Assembly (NCBI RefSeq): GCF_001592735.1
Contig: NZ_LUKE01000001.1
Coordinates: forward strand, 620,001-684,000
Direction of reading: 5' to 3'
Source of the DNA: Bdellovibrio bacteriovorus
GTDB lineage: Bacteria > Bdellovibrionota > Bdellovibrionia > Bdellovibrionales > Bdellovibrionaceae
Length of the DNA: 64,000 nucleotides
Part shown: one piece after another, positions 35,585-45,257 of the stretch
Position numbering within the stretch: the stretch's first letter is position 1
How the letters are laid out: each line of letters starts with the position of its first letter
Made by a program: the position numbers and the translations under genes
Notes under the pieces: generated by a model
Told to the model about the DNA's origin: nothing
Databases searched by the model: none
The model's input: the letters and a program-made list of their open reading frames with translations, nothing else

Positions 35585-37087
35585 TTAAAATCCAAGAACT
35601 CGACCGCAGCTCATCGCTCCACCGAAATGGTCCTCAAGAGCATGTTGCAATTTCTTACCCCTTTTTAGTTCTTCGGCGACTTTGACACGAGCAGCACCAT
35701 CCATCACTGCAGCAGCCTGAGGTCGGAATGTATTCAAAGGACCTTTCGCATTCACTTGTTGAGCCACGTCGACTAAATTTCGCTGAGAAGACATGCCATT
35801 GACCGCGCGATTTGAATCAATCGGCAATGGATTTAAAGCTTCAGACACTGACATACGGGCAAAGAAGTCCGCGGTGATACCATAATCAGCCCATCCTGGA
35901 TCAGAAATACCGCTCCAAGTGGAGGTTTTAATATCAACGCCTTTATAAGTCGCCTTTTCTGGTGGCAGCTTGATATTGATTTCCGTCATGTCACCGGCTT
36001 TGATGGCCGCTTTATTTTTTTTCAAAGCTTCTTCCCATAGCTCGTAAGCAAACACCTTATCAAAGTTCACCGTTTGCATATTCGTTTTAAGGTCGTAGCG
36101 AACAAATCCATGGCCACCTTGGGGATTTACCGTCGTGCCATTTAAATTATAGGCCTTGATACCCAAAGATTGGCCAACGCCTTGAATCGCGTATGAAAGA
36201 ACCAGGGCTTGGTCAAAACACACGCCACCGCCGCAAGCTCTCATCCCGATACCTTTACCGGAATTCGAAGGCGCATTACGATTCATCTTAAAGTGGCGAA
36301 AAATCTCTAGCATCAAGTCTTGCTGCTTTTTTTCGACGTCCGCACCATTAGCACGAAAATCAATTTCAAAATTCTTTTGCGCCATTTTTGATTTAAATTG
36401 TTCTAACTTATCACGCCAAACTTGGTCTTTTTGCCAATCAAGAACCTCACCCATTTTATCTTCAGGCAAAGAGCTGGCCGGTGAATTCAAAGCATCTAAT
36501 TCCGCCTTGGTCATGATTTTCGTGACTTTGGTTAACTCGTAATTGTCACCGTAATAAATGACATTGCCTTTACGGCCGTCATAGAAAGTTCCCTGACGTT
36601 GGGTCATCTTATCTGGCCCATCGACATAAACATCCACCGAGTAATAATCCACGCCGTTCACTTGAGCATGATCCGTGATTTGCGCGCGATGATTCACCTG
36701 ACCAATACCATAAGCACGGTCATGAGCTCCTTCTGCTTTCACCCACACCAGGTCACCAGATTCATAAGTGTAAGCACGCTGTAAGTATTTAAATTGAGCT
36801 TCGATTTTGGCCTGAAGCTCTGGCGTAAAATGAAGAACGCTTTCTTGCCGTACCTGCTTCCAATATCCCAAATCATCTAAAAGGTTACGGGCTTCGACCA
36901 CTGTGGCCATGGGTTTGCCATCGGCTTTCTTTAAAAGTTCGATCGCTTCCGGCAAAGTGTATTTGAAACGTGCAAAATAATCTGCTGTGGTATTGGCATT
37001 CACGGCTTGCGCGAAGGCCTGGGTCGCTGTCATAGAAATAACAGCACCTAACAACGTCATAGCGATGGTCTTCTTCATTTTTTTCAT
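35585..37087 (-). CDS. Exported transglutaminase-like protein
   Basis: 500 residues with GGAG six bases before the ATG and a signal peptide (cleavage after AFA, about residue 26). Residues about 265-350 resemble a transglutaminase-like cysteine protease core: GMRACGGGVCFDQALVLSYA carries candidate Cys290, GGHGFVRYD carries His326 and TVNFDKV carries Asp343, with spacing typical of the C-H-D triad. Such enzymes cleave or cross-link peptides, including peptidoglycan stems. It ends SCGRVLGF. The triad is by eye. It pairs with the downstream exported protein. Confidence 0.68.
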   Translation of the reverse strand: MKKMKKTIAMTLLGAVISMTATQAFAQAVNANTTADYFARFKYTLPEAIELLKKADGKPMATVVEARNLLDDLGYWKQVRQESVLHFTPELQAKIEAQFKYLQRAYTYESGDLVWVKAEGAHDRAYGIGQVNHRAQITDHAQVNGVDYYSVDVYVDGPDKMTQRQGTFYDGRKGNVIYYGDNYELTKVTKIMTKAELDALNSPASSLPEDKMGEVLDWQKDQVWRDKLEQFKSKMAQKNFEIDFRANGADVEKKQQDLMLEIFRHFKMNRNAPSNSGKGIGMRACGGGVCFDQALVLSYAIQGVGQSLGIKAYNLNGTTVNPQGGHGFVRYDLKTNMQTVNFDKVFAYELWEEALKKNKAAIKAGDMTEINIKLPPEKATYKGVDIKTSTWSGISDPGWADYGITADFFARMSVSEALNPLPIDSNRAVNGMSSQRNLVDVAQQVNAKGPLNTFRPQAAAVMDGAARVKVAEELKRGKKLQHALEDHFGGAMSCGRVLGF

Positions 37088-37158
37088 ACTTTTCTCCGAC
37101 GAGGAGGGACATGAAAACTTTATACCACGCTCTAAAGTCGTTTATTTTCTATAGGGTC

Positions 37159-37173
37159 GTCTAAAAATAAGAC
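37159..37173. promoter_or_regulatory. 15-bp inverted motif GTCTAAAAATAAGAC
   Basis: One of four close copies in this window of a GTCTCAAAATAAGAC-like element. It lies about 70 bases upstream of the transglutaminase-like gene. Confidence 0.5.
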
Positions 37174-37174
37174 A

Positions 37175-37194
37175 GGGAACCAATTTCGGCTCCC
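37175..37194 (-). terminator. Hairpin after murF
   Basis: GGGAACC and GGCTCCC pair (one G-U) with a six-base loop; on the minus strand the tail is TGTCTTATTTTT, which overlaps the neighbouring 15-bp motif. A plausible end of the murE-murF transcript. Confidence 0.5.
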
Positions 37195-37218
37195 AATTGA
37201 ATTAAGTGACCTTTTCTT

Positions 37219-37233
37219 GTCTCAAAATGAGAC
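37219..37233. promoter_or_regulatory. 15-bp inverted motif GTCTCAAAATGAGAC
   Basis: A perfect GTCTC/GAGAC inverted repeat around AAAAT, just after the murF stop. It is the most symmetric of the four copies. Confidence 0.5.
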
Positions 37234-37236
37234 GAG

Positions 37237-38658
37237 TTAAGTTTTCTCTGAAAAATCCAGCGGCTCACACGGGAAAACAAAGCGTTCAAGCTTTGTTCCG
37301 CGCGATGCTTTCAGGACGGCGATATCTCCGTCTTTTAAGTACTGAGCTAAGTCTTTACCCATCTGTTCGGTATAGTCCTTCTCGATCATCGATGGATTTT
37401 CATAGTCCGCCTTCATTAAGCCGGCGTGAAAAGACATCGCATCATCACCAATAAAGTACACTCGATCAAATCCCGCACGCGCGACCCAAAATCCCAATTC
37501 TTCGTGCAAATCCGGCGAGGCGGGTCCCATTTCACGCATCTGTCCAAAGACGCCGACCTTACGCCCCGGCACCGTTAACAATTTCATATTATCAATCAAG
37601 GCTTTCATGCTGTCAGGGTTGGCGTTATAGGCATCAAAAATCATTTGCGCACCTGATTTTAAATGCACCAACTGATTACGACCCCAATTAGTTTTACACG
37701 CGGGCAAACCTTTCCAGATTTGTTCAGGTGTCAGGCCGGCGGCGTAAGCCAGAGCCGCAGCCGCCATCAAATTCGTTAAATTTTGAGCCCCAAAAACTTG
37801 TACGGCCGCTTGCCCGTCTTTGCCTTTGATACGCCCCTTAACGACCAACTCCCTCATACTCATTGAATGAATCGTTAAATGAATATCCGCGCGTGGATCT
37901 TCGGCCGAAAACGTCAACAAACGATCTTTCGGATATTTTTCCATCGCCTTCACGTACATATTGTGAGTTTGCGGGTTATCCAAATTATAGATACGCAAAG
38001 CTTCTGGTTTTGCCGCGTTGTAAATTTCTTCTTTGGCTTCCGCGACTTTTTCAATCGTGCCAAAAAATTCCATATGGGCGCGCCCCACCATGGTACACAC
38101 CACAACATCGGGTTCGGCAATTTTCACCAGCTCCGTCAATTCGCCGGCGTGATTCATGCCCATTTCAATGATCGCGACATCTTTAATGGCTGGAAGCTGC
38201 AAAAGAGTAAACGGCACACCCCAGTGGTTATTAAAACTGCCTTTGTTATAATGAACGTCTTTAACCGTGTCGATTAAAGCCGCCGCAAATTCTTTGGTTG
38301 TCGTTTTTCCATTTGAACCGGTAATACCTAAAACTTTTGCATTGGATTCACGACGAGCCGCCGTCCCCATGCGCTGTAAAGCGATTAAGGTGTCAGGAAC
38401 TTTTAAAATAGTGACTTGGCCCTTAAGTTTCGCGACCTGTTCATTTTCTTCATGAACCAATAAAGCCGCAGCCCCTTTTTGTACGGCCATTTCTAAAAAC
38501 TTATGCGCATCAAAAGCTTCACCTTTAAGGGCAATAAAAAGTTGACCTTTTAAATCGGCGCGCGAGTCTGTGCCGATCCCCGCAAAGTTTTTTTCTTTCA
38601 GGCTGATTGTTTGCGCGCCTGTGGCTTTAATTACAAATTGAACGTCAACGGCTCTCAT
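37237..38658 (-). CDS. murF: UDP-N-acetylmuramoyl-tripeptide-D-alanyl-D-alanine ligase
   Basis: 473 residues. Adds D-Ala-D-Ala to the tripeptide precursor. The ATP loop is GITGSNGKTTTKEF; NHWGVPFTLL, IEMGMNHAGEL and FDAYNANPDSM are the conserved MurF segments. Its ATG overlaps the murE stop (ATGA). Confidence 0.96.
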   Translation of the reverse strand: MRAVDVQFVIKATGAQTISLKEKNFAGIGTDSRADLKGQLFIALKGEAFDAHKFLEMAVQKGAAALLVHEENEQVAKLKGQVTILKVPDTLIALQRMGTAARRESNAKVLGITGSNGKTTTKEFAAALIDTVKDVHYNKGSFNNHWGVPFTLLQLPAIKDVAIIEMGMNHAGELTELVKIAEPDVVVCTMVGRAHMEFFGTIEKVAEAKEEIYNAAKPEALRIYNLDNPQTHNMYVKAMEKYPKDRLLTFSAEDPRADIHLTIHSMSMRELVVKGRIKGKDGQAAVQVFGAQNLTNLMAAAALAYAAGLTPEQIWKGLPACKTNWGRNQLVHLKSGAQMIFDAYNANPDSMKALIDNMKLLTVPGRKVGVFGQMREMGPASPDLHEELGFWVARAGFDRVYFIGDDAMSFHAGLMKADYENPSMIEKDYTEQMGKDLAQYLKDGDIAVLKASRGTKLERFVFPCEPLDFSEKT

Positions 38659-40154
38659 ACGGACCTTTCTTGTAGCGCTTTTTCAGCTACACCCACATCA
38701 CTAAACGGGCGTTTTTCTTTACCGATGATTTGATAATCTTCATGCCCCTTACCGGCGATAAGTATGACATCACCAGGAGCCGCCTTTTTTATAGTACTGC
38801 GAATAGCTTCTTCACGGTCTAGGATGGCCGAGGTCTTATCTTTATCAGCCGCAGTGACACCGGTTAAAATTTCATTGATAATGCTTTGCGGATCTTCGGT
38901 GCGAGGATTATCAGAAGTGATCACGACCTGGTCAGAATATTTTAGCGCCATTTGCGCCATCAAAGGTCTTTTACCTTTATCTCGATCACCACCACAACCA
39001 AAGATCGTCCAAATGCGCGCTGAGGATTTTAAGTTTTCACGCACTTGATTTAAGGACTTTAAAACATTTTCCAAGGCGTCTGGTGAATGGGCATAGTCGA
39101 CAAATACCGAAAGCTCTTTTTGATTAGGCACGGACTGCAAACGTCCCGGCACACCCGTAAAATTATTCAGCGCTTGAATACAGATTTCTAATGACAAGCC
39201 TGCCGATAATCCGGCCCCCAGAGCCGCCAAGGCATTAAGCACATTATGAACCCCAGACATAGGCAATAGAACTTCACCGGAACCGCGAGGCGTATCCACC
39301 GTGAAATGAGTCAGGGCAAAATCCATTTTTTTAATTTGATAGCGGAGATCTGAATCTTTATCTCCGTAAGTCCAAAGAACCGCCGGTCCCGCGATCTGCA
39401 AACGGCGCCCATACTTATCCGCGGTGTTTACAATCGCATAACAAGGACTTTTGGGAGTCTTCCACAGCAGATCCGTGAACAATCTTTGTTTTGCTTCAAA
39501 GTAATTATCCATGTCTTTGTGATAATCCAAATGATCACGTGTAAGATTCGTAAAGATCACGGTGTTAAAAGGAACACTGTCCACGCGCTTTTGATCCAGA
39601 GCATGAGACGACACTTCAAGTGCCGCCGCCAAAGCTCCCTCATCGCGGAACTCGCGCAAGCGCTTTTGTAAAAACACGGGATCGGGTGTTGTCATCTCTG
39701 ACGCCCAAATTTTATCTTTTAAATGATGATTGATAGTGCCCACCACACCCGTCGGGATATGACCGGCATTTAAAATCGCTTCGGTCATATAAGTGACCGA
39801 AGTCTTCCCGTTCGTGCCCGTAACCCCAATGCAGAAAAGTTCTTGGCCGGGATCCAAATAAAAGCGGCTGGCCAGAAGATCTAAAGCCGTGCGGCTGTTT
39901 TGAACCTGAATGACCACGCCTGAAAAGTTTGTCGGAACAAGGGCCCTGTCTTCAACAACGAGAGCTAACGCCCCTTTTGATACCGCATCGGGGATAAACT
40001 TATGCCCATCCAAAGCGCTGCCTTTAATCGCCACAAAAACAGATCCGGGCGTGACAAGACGAGCATCGTTAAAGACGCCTGCCACCTGCGCATCTTGCGT
40101 CAGATTTTCAGAAGATATTTCTGGAAGAATAGAAAGTAACCGATTGAGTTTCAT
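38655..40154 (-). CDS. murE: UDP-MurNAc-tripeptide synthetase, meso-diaminopimelate type
   Basis: 499 residues from the ATG at 40152-40154; a GTG 12 bases earlier is also in frame. The ATP loop is GVTGTNGKTSVTYM. The substrate-selecting motif in SDNPRTEDP is DNPR, which marks enzymes that add meso-diaminopimelate rather than lysine. This supports a Gram-negative peptidoglycan. It is the first gene after a plus-strand esterase gene, with only about 40 bases between the divergent starts. Confidence 0.96.
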   Translation of the reverse strand: MKLNRLLSILPEISSENLTQDAQVAGVFNDARLVTPGSVFVAIKGSALDGHKFIPDAVSKGALALVVEDRALVPTNFSGVVIQVQNSRTALDLLASRFYLDPGQELFCIGVTGTNGKTSVTYMTEAILNAGHIPTGVVGTINHHLKDKIWASEMTTPDPVFLQKRLREFRDEGALAAALEVSSHALDQKRVDSVPFNTVIFTNLTRDHLDYHKDMDNYFEAKQRLFTDLLWKTPKSPCYAIVNTADKYGRRLQIAGPAVLWTYGDKDSDLRYQIKKMDFALTHFTVDTPRGSGEVLLPMSGVHNVLNALAALGAGLSAGLSLEICIQALNNFTGVPGRLQSVPNQKELSVFVDYAHSPDALENVLKSLNQVRENLKSSARIWTIFGCGGDRDKGKRPLMAQMALKYSDQVVITSDNPRTEDPQSIINEILTGVTAADKDKTSAILDREEAIRSTIKKAAPGDVILIAGKGHEDYQIIGKEKRPFSDVGVAEKALQERSV

Positions 40155-40195
40155 CTTGCCCCACACCTTTAGGGAGGATAACGTAGGCCCTGACT

Positions 40196-40873
40196 ATGAG
40201 ACAACTCGGAAAAATAAATTGCCTAGAAATAAATAATGACGATAACGCGCCTTGGGTGATTCTGTTTCACGGCTATGGTGCAGATTGCAATGATCTGTTC
40301 TCTTTAGGAGACATGATTAGTACTAAAAAAACCTACAACTATCTTTTTCCGAATGGGATTTTAGAAGTTCCGATTGGTCCAGGGTGGACCGGCCGGGCCT
40401 GGTGGCCCATAGATATGATGGAAATTCAAAGAGCAGCCGAACAGGGCACGCATCGTGATTTTTCGCAAAACACCCCTAAGGGCATGGATAAAGCTTATCA
40501 AGCGGCCTCTGAAATGATTCGTCAGATGAAAATTCCTTGGAACAAAATTATTTTAGGCGGATTTAGCCAAGGCGCTATGCTGGCGACCGAGCTTTATTTG
40601 CGCGCTCCGGAAACTCCGGCGGGCTTGGCGATTTTGTCAGGAACTCTTTTGCATCAAGAAGAATGGAAAAAACTCATCCCCGCCCGCACGGGTCAAAGAT
40701 TCTTTCAAAGTCATGGACAATTAGATACGGTTCTTGGATTTAAGCAGGCCCAGCAATTAGAAACTTTGCTGAACCAAAATGGCATGAAAGGAAGTTTGTT
40801 GGGATTCCGCGGAGCTCACGAAATCCCGGGTCCGGTCTTATTGAAACTGGGTGAGTATTTAAATTCCCTTTAG
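40196..40873 (+). CDS. Alpha/beta-hydrolase, carboxylesterase/phospholipase family
   Basis: 225 residues. VILFHGYGADCNDLF forms the oxyanion region, GFSQGAM holds the nucleophile serine, GQLDTVLG the acid and GAHEIP the histidine. This is the short acyl-protein-thioesterase/carboxylesterase type, acting on short-chain esters in the cytoplasm. No signal peptide. It is divergent from murE and its last 15 bases overlap the end of the next minus gene. Confidence 0.88.
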   Translation: MRQLGKINCLEINNDDNAPWVILFHGYGADCNDLFSLGDMISTKKTYNYLFPNGILEVPIGPGWTGRAWWPIDMMEIQRAAEQGTHRDFSQNTPKGMDKAYQAASEMIRQMKIPWNKIILGGFSQGAMLATELYLRAPETPAGLAILSGTLLHQEEWKKLIPARTGQRFFQSHGQLDTVLGFKQAQQLETLLNQNGMKGSLLGFRGAHEIPGPVLLKLGEYLNSL

Positions 40874-41509
40874 GTCTTCATCGGTAAGGTCTTCGACCTT
40901 GCCGTACTCCACATATCCCGGCCACCAGCTGCCCATGCCTGGGAAATAAACGACGTCCCCATTTTGATCCACGGAATTAAGATCACTCAGGAAAATCCAG
41001 ACCTCCCCACCGTTCACGCATGTTGTTTTAAACCATTCTTCTTGGGGAACATACATCGACGGATCATAATCTGTTTTTTCTAAGATATCTTGCGCTACCA
41101 CGTACTCGACACCTTTAAAACGCAAAGCAAACATGCCTTCGGAATAATAAATCAGATATTCTAACAGATCGCCTTTTTTGGCGAAGATGATGCCGTTGTC
41201 AGTGTCGTAATCAAAATCTTCCTTCGCATGCAGAGGAATGATTTTTGAGGCCGTTCGATATTGAACAACCCTGGCTTCATTCCAAGGGTGAAACACGGCC
41301 TTAAAGGGAAGCTGACAAGAAATCGAAGCCGGAATGTCCCGGTCCATCACGGGACGAGCCGGCACAGAGACGTTTTCTTTATAAACGGCAATGCCATTTC
41401 CATACTCTCCGGACCAGAAGTCATCCTGATACCAAGAATCGTCATAAGCCGCCTGAGCGGTGATTGAGAAAAGAAATCCTAAAGTCAGCATCGATGACTT
41501 GAAGCTCAT
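40859..41509 (-). CDS. Exported protein of unknown function
   Basis: 216 residues with AGGGGG before the ATG and a signal peptide (cleavage after AQA, residue 20). The mature protein is acidic and rich in aromatic residues (DDSWYQDDFWSGEYG), contains two cysteines and looks like a small mixed alpha/beta domain. The middle segment resembles SH3-like beta strands, but no family was recognised. Lone gene between recQ and the esterase. Confidence 0.72.
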   Translation of the reverse strand: MSFKSSMLTLGFLFSITAQAAYDDSWYQDDFWSGEYGNGIAVYKENVSVPARPVMDRDIPASISCQLPFKAVFHPWNEARVVQYRTASKIIPLHAKEDFDYDTDNGIIFAKKGDLLEYLIYYSEGMFALRFKGVEYVVAQDILEKTDYDPSMYVPQEEWFKTTCVNGGEVWIFLSDLNSVDQNGDVVYFPGMGSWWPGYVEYGKVEDLTDEDLKGI

Positions 41510-41592
41510 AAAACCCCCTCGCTAAAAAAGCTCAATCAATATGAAACCTCGAGGGAAGTAAAGTCCGTTCGCCTGACGAGTGTCTGATAACA

Positions 41593-43170
41593 CTATTTTC
41601 CTAATTCCGCCAAAACATCCCAGCCAAATTTTTCAAGCTTTTGGTCCCCAATGCCATGAACCTGCCGCATTTCATCTAAGTTGCGTGGGTTGCGCTGAGC
41701 CAAATGCCTTAAAGTCTGATCGCTAAAGATCACGAAGGCCGGCGCGTCCAATTGGCGAGCACGTTCGCGACGCCAAGCCCGCAAGACTTCGTATCTTTGT
41801 TCGGCCATTGCATCCAAAACGATGTCGGTTTGTTTTGATTTGGTCTTTTTGGTTTTCTTAAGCGTGGTTTTAATAGCGTCTAATGCTTGATCCACTTTGA
41901 CAAAGGAAGTGATCGGCTTAACCACCTTGCGCGTAGACTTGGCGTCACAGTTATCGCAATGCCCGCAACGTTCAATCCGTTGCGCATCTTTATAGTAAGT
42001 CAGGACTTCGGCATGACGACATTCCCCACCCTCAGAGTAATTAACCAAGGCATCAAGATTTCGCCAGCGAGCACTTTTAATTTCTTCCGGGGCTTCTGAA
42101 TTGTGAATGAAATAACTTTGCAAGCCTTTGTCTTTTTTTGAATACAACACCAGACATGTCGAATCTTTTCCGTCACGCCCCGCACGACCCATCTCTTGAT
42201 AAAGAGCATCGATGTTCGCCGGAATTTGAAAGTGCACCACCAAACGGACATCCGGTTGATCAATCCCCATCCCGAAGGCATTGGTCGCCACCAAAATTCG
42301 CAGATCGCCGCGTTCGTAAGCTTCTTGAGTTTTCGTGCGTTGTTCTGCCGGAAGACCTGCGTGATAGTAGCCTACTTTAGCAAATTTCTTACCTAAGGAC
42401 TCTGCCAAGCTTTCTGTGACTTTGCGAGTTCCGCAATAAACAATAATACGACCGGAAGGATGATTTTTAATTCCTTGAAGTAAAAAATCCATTTTCGCGT
42501 CATCGTTTTCACAAAGCTCGACTTGATAATATAAATTAGGACGATAGAAACCGTGCACGCGACGCTCAGGCTTATGCAAAGCCAAGTGTTTGGAAATATC
42601 ATCCAAGACCGTCGGCGTTGCCGACGCCGTCAACGCCAAGATCGGAACTTGGGGGCATAGTTTTTTTAAAATATTCAACTGCGCATATTCTTCGCGGAAA
42701 TCATGACCCCATTGCGAAACACAGTGGGCTTCATCAATGGCAAAAAGAGCTACATCACGATTTTGAATCCATTTTTGAAAACCCTCTTTTTGCGCACGTT
42801 CTGGTGACAAATACAAAACAAAGGCGCCACCCTTGTTGAGCTCTGCAAAGACTTCGCGCTTGGCATCATCTGATTGTCCCGAATGCAAGCATCCGGCCGG
42901 AATTCCTAAACGACGTAAAGAGCTGACTTGATCTTTCATCAAAGCGATCAGCGGGCATATCACGATAACCAATTTTTGAAAATAAATGGCGGGGTACTGA
43001 TAACAAAGGGACTTGCCACCGCCGGTTGGCAAAACAGCCAAAACATCTTTTTTATCAAGGGCGGAAGCAATGATCTCTTTTTGACCGCGGCGAAACTCTG
43101 GCAGTTTAAAATACTTTTGTAGCAGATCTTCGCGGACGGACGAGATGATTTCCATAGACGACACTTTCAT
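41593..43170 (-). CDS. recQ: ATP-dependent DNA helicase RecQ
   Basis: 525 residues from the ATG at 43168-43170, which has AAGGAG six bases upstream; longer starts have none. Motif I is LPTGGGKSLCYQ, motif II is IDEAHCVSQWGHDF. A zinc-binding RecQ-Ct segment has Cys in GECRHAEV and RCGHCDNCD. The C-terminal 75 residues form an HRDC domain (DQTLRHLAQRNPRNLDEM). The winged-helix part is short. Unwinds DNA in recombination repair. Its position between ftsI and murE is unusual. Confidence 0.94.
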   Translation of the reverse strand: MKVSSMEIISSVREDLLQKYFKLPEFRRGQKEIIASALDKKDVLAVLPTGGGKSLCYQYPAIYFQKLVIVICPLIALMKDQVSSLRRLGIPAGCLHSGQSDDAKREVFAELNKGGAFVLYLSPERAQKEGFQKWIQNRDVALFAIDEAHCVSQWGHDFREEYAQLNILKKLCPQVPILALTASATPTVLDDISKHLALHKPERRVHGFYRPNLYYQVELCENDDAKMDFLLQGIKNHPSGRIIVYCGTRKVTESLAESLGKKFAKVGYYHAGLPAEQRTKTQEAYERGDLRILVATNAFGMGIDQPDVRLVVHFQIPANIDALYQEMGRAGRDGKDSTCLVLYSKKDKGLQSYFIHNSEAPEEIKSARWRNLDALVNYSEGGECRHAEVLTYYKDAQRIERCGHCDNCDAKSTRKVVKPITSFVKVDQALDAIKTTLKKTKKTKSKQTDIVLDAMAEQRYEVLRAWRRERARQLDAPAFVIFSDQTLRHLAQRNPRNLDEMRQVHGIGDQKLEKFGWDVLAELGK

Positions 43171-43217
43171 TGAAAGCTCCTTTTTGAGCAACAAGAAAGC
43201 AATTCAAGGACCAAAAT

Positions 43218-43252
43218 AAAAACGAGGATTTCGCTAGATAATCCTCGTTTTT
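43218..43252 (-). terminator. Bidirectional terminator between ftsI and recQ
   Basis: AAAAACGAGGATT and AATCCTCGTTTTT form a perfect stem around a nine-base loop. It ends the rsmH-ftsL-ftsI transcript, so recQ needs its own promoter. Confidence 0.85.
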
Positions 43253-43280
43253 AAGCAGATTCGTCCGAAATACGGCGCGT

Positions 43281-45257
43281 CTATTTTAAAATGACCGTGA
43301 TCTCTTTATTTTCCGGCAAAATGGAGCCGATGGCAGGGTAAACATCGCTGACCAATCCTTGCCCCACAAACTTGACGCGCAGATCTTGGCCACTCACGCG
43401 ACGAAGAACCTCACGAGTTGTCATATTCAACAAGTTAGGAACATTTTCATTGGCTTCCACTTGCGTGACCTGATCTAACTCCGTTGAAGTTAAAATTTCT
43501 TTGGGCGGAAGTTTGGGTGGTTGCTTGATGTCAATGGCCGCCAGCTTACGTGCTTTTGATATTGTTGACTGTTCTGCAATGGCAAGCGGAGCAATACCTT
43601 CTTTACGAACAGCATATGAAGCCATGCGCGCAAACAAAGGGGCTGCCACAGTTGAACCATAATAAGCTTTTTTCGGAGAATCCACCGCGATGTAGATCAC
43701 GAACTTCGGATCATTTGCCGGAATGAAACCACCAAAACTTGAAATATAAGCACCACGGACATATCCACGACCGTTAGGATTTACTTTTTGCGCGGTCCCG
43801 GTTTTTCCCGCCACCATGAAACCGTCAACTCTGGCATTGCTAGCACTTCCGTCGGTGGTTACGCCCACCAACATCGCACGCATTTGCGCAGCTTGTTCAG
43901 AGCTAAGGACTCGACGAATCGGTTTTACTTTCGTTTCTTCTAACACACCGGTTTCAGCATCACGCACTGATTGTACGATGTAAGGTGTATTTAAAACTCC
44001 GCCATTGGCGATGGCCGCGTAGGCATTTGCCATTTGTAACGGCGTTGAGGTGATGCCGTGGCCAAAAGAAATATTACTTAAAAGATGCTGGCGCCATGGT
44101 AAGGCCAAAACACTGCCCCGCGCTTCGCCAGGCAGATCCACACCTAAACGTTGGCCAAAACCAAAATCTAAAAGACCTTGGCGCAAACGATCTTGCCCCA
44201 TCTTAAAGGCGATTTTGGTGGTCCCGACGTTCGATGAGAAAGCCAAGATCTGAGAAACCGTTAAGTCTTCAAATTTTTCTTTGGCTTCAGCTTCACGGAT
44301 GATGCGATCACCAACACGAAAGCTTCCCTTTTCGCAGTAAAATTTGGTATTAGGTTGAACCAAGTTCTCGCGCAAGGCCGCGGCGATCACAAAAGTTTTC
44401 ATCGTGGATCCCGGCTCAAAAGCATCCGTCACAATTTTATTACGACGAAATTCTGCCGCTGTTTTTTGTGCTTTGTTCACGTCAAATGTCGGTGCCGACG
44501 ACAAAGCCAAAATCGCTGAAGTTTTCGCATCTAAGATGACACCCACGGCGTGATCGGCTTCAAACGTAGAAACCGCATTGGCCAATTCTGTTTCCAAGCG
44601 ATATTGCAATTCAGAATCAACCGTCAAGCGCAACTCATGCCCTTCGGGATTTTCCGTGAACATCGTGCCATTGTTAATCAGTGGTCGACCGCGGGCATCA
44701 CGCTTCACCATAACTTTTTTAGGATTTCCAGCGAGCACTTTTTCATAGCCCAACTCTAAACCTTCAAGTCCTTGGCCTTCGATACCTAAGAATCCCAAAG
44801 TCTGCGCCATCAAAGTTTCATTGGGATAAACGCGACGCCATTCTTCAACAAACGAAAGACCGCGAATATCCCAAGCTTTAATTTCGTTGGCTTGAGTTTG
44901 ATCCATCATGCGTTGGATCCATACAAAACGGCGATTTTTATCTTTGATTTTACCGTAAATAGATTCTGAAGACTGACCCAAAATTTTGGCCAATTTTTTT
45001 GCCACGGCCTTGCGGTTCTCTAAAATCTTCGGATCCGCGTAAAGTGAATAAGCCGCCGCCGACATCGCCATGTCACGGCCATTGCGATCTACAATCGCGC
45101 CTCGACGGGCTTGCAAGGTCACCTTGGTTTGGAACTGACGATTCTGCAAAGAGTTCAAACGATCATTAGGTAAAAACTGAAGATAGCCGGCACGTAAGAT
45201 CAACATCGACCACAGCGTGACTATCCCGACAAAGATGATAACAATGCGTGCTTTCAA
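43281..45257 (-). CDS. ftsI: Septal transpeptidase FtsI (PBP3-like) with a C-terminal PASTA domain
   Basis: 658 residues. One N-terminal membrane segment (about 4-24), the dimerisation domain, then a penicillin-binding domain with the active serine in STMK (Ser284-Lys287), SSN (341-343) and KTG (485-487). The last 60 residues (VPNLLNMTTREVLRRVSG...) form a PASTA repeat, common in Gram-positive and some delta-type division PBPs but absent from E. coli FtsI. Cross-links septal peptidoglycan together with FtsW. Confidence 0.95.
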   Translation of the reverse strand: MKARIVIIFVGIVTLWSMLILRAGYLQFLPNDRLNSLQNRQFQTKVTLQARRGAIVDRNGRDMAMSAAAYSLYADPKILENRKAVAKKLAKILGQSSESIYGKIKDKNRRFVWIQRMMDQTQANEIKAWDIRGLSFVEEWRRVYPNETLMAQTLGFLGIEGQGLEGLELGYEKVLAGNPKKVMVKRDARGRPLINNGTMFTENPEGHELRLTVDSELQYRLETELANAVSTFEADHAVGVILDAKTSAILALSSAPTFDVNKAQKTAAEFRRNKIVTDAFEPGSTMKTFVIAAALRENLVQPNTKFYCEKGSFRVGDRIIREAEAKEKFEDLTVSQILAFSSNVGTTKIAFKMGQDRLRQGLLDFGFGQRLGVDLPGEARGSVLALPWRQHLLSNISFGHGITSTPLQMANAYAAIANGGVLNTPYIVQSVRDAETGVLEETKVKPIRRVLSSEQAAQMRAMLVGVTTDGSASNARVDGFMVAGKTGTAQKVNPNGRGYVRGAYISSFGGFIPANDPKFVIYIAVDSPKKAYYGSTVAAPLFARMASYAVRKEGIAPLAIAEQSTISKARKLAAIDIKQPPKLPPKEILTSTELDQVTQVEANENVPNLLNMTTREVLRRVSGQDLRVKFVGQGLVSDVYPAIGSILPENKEITVILK

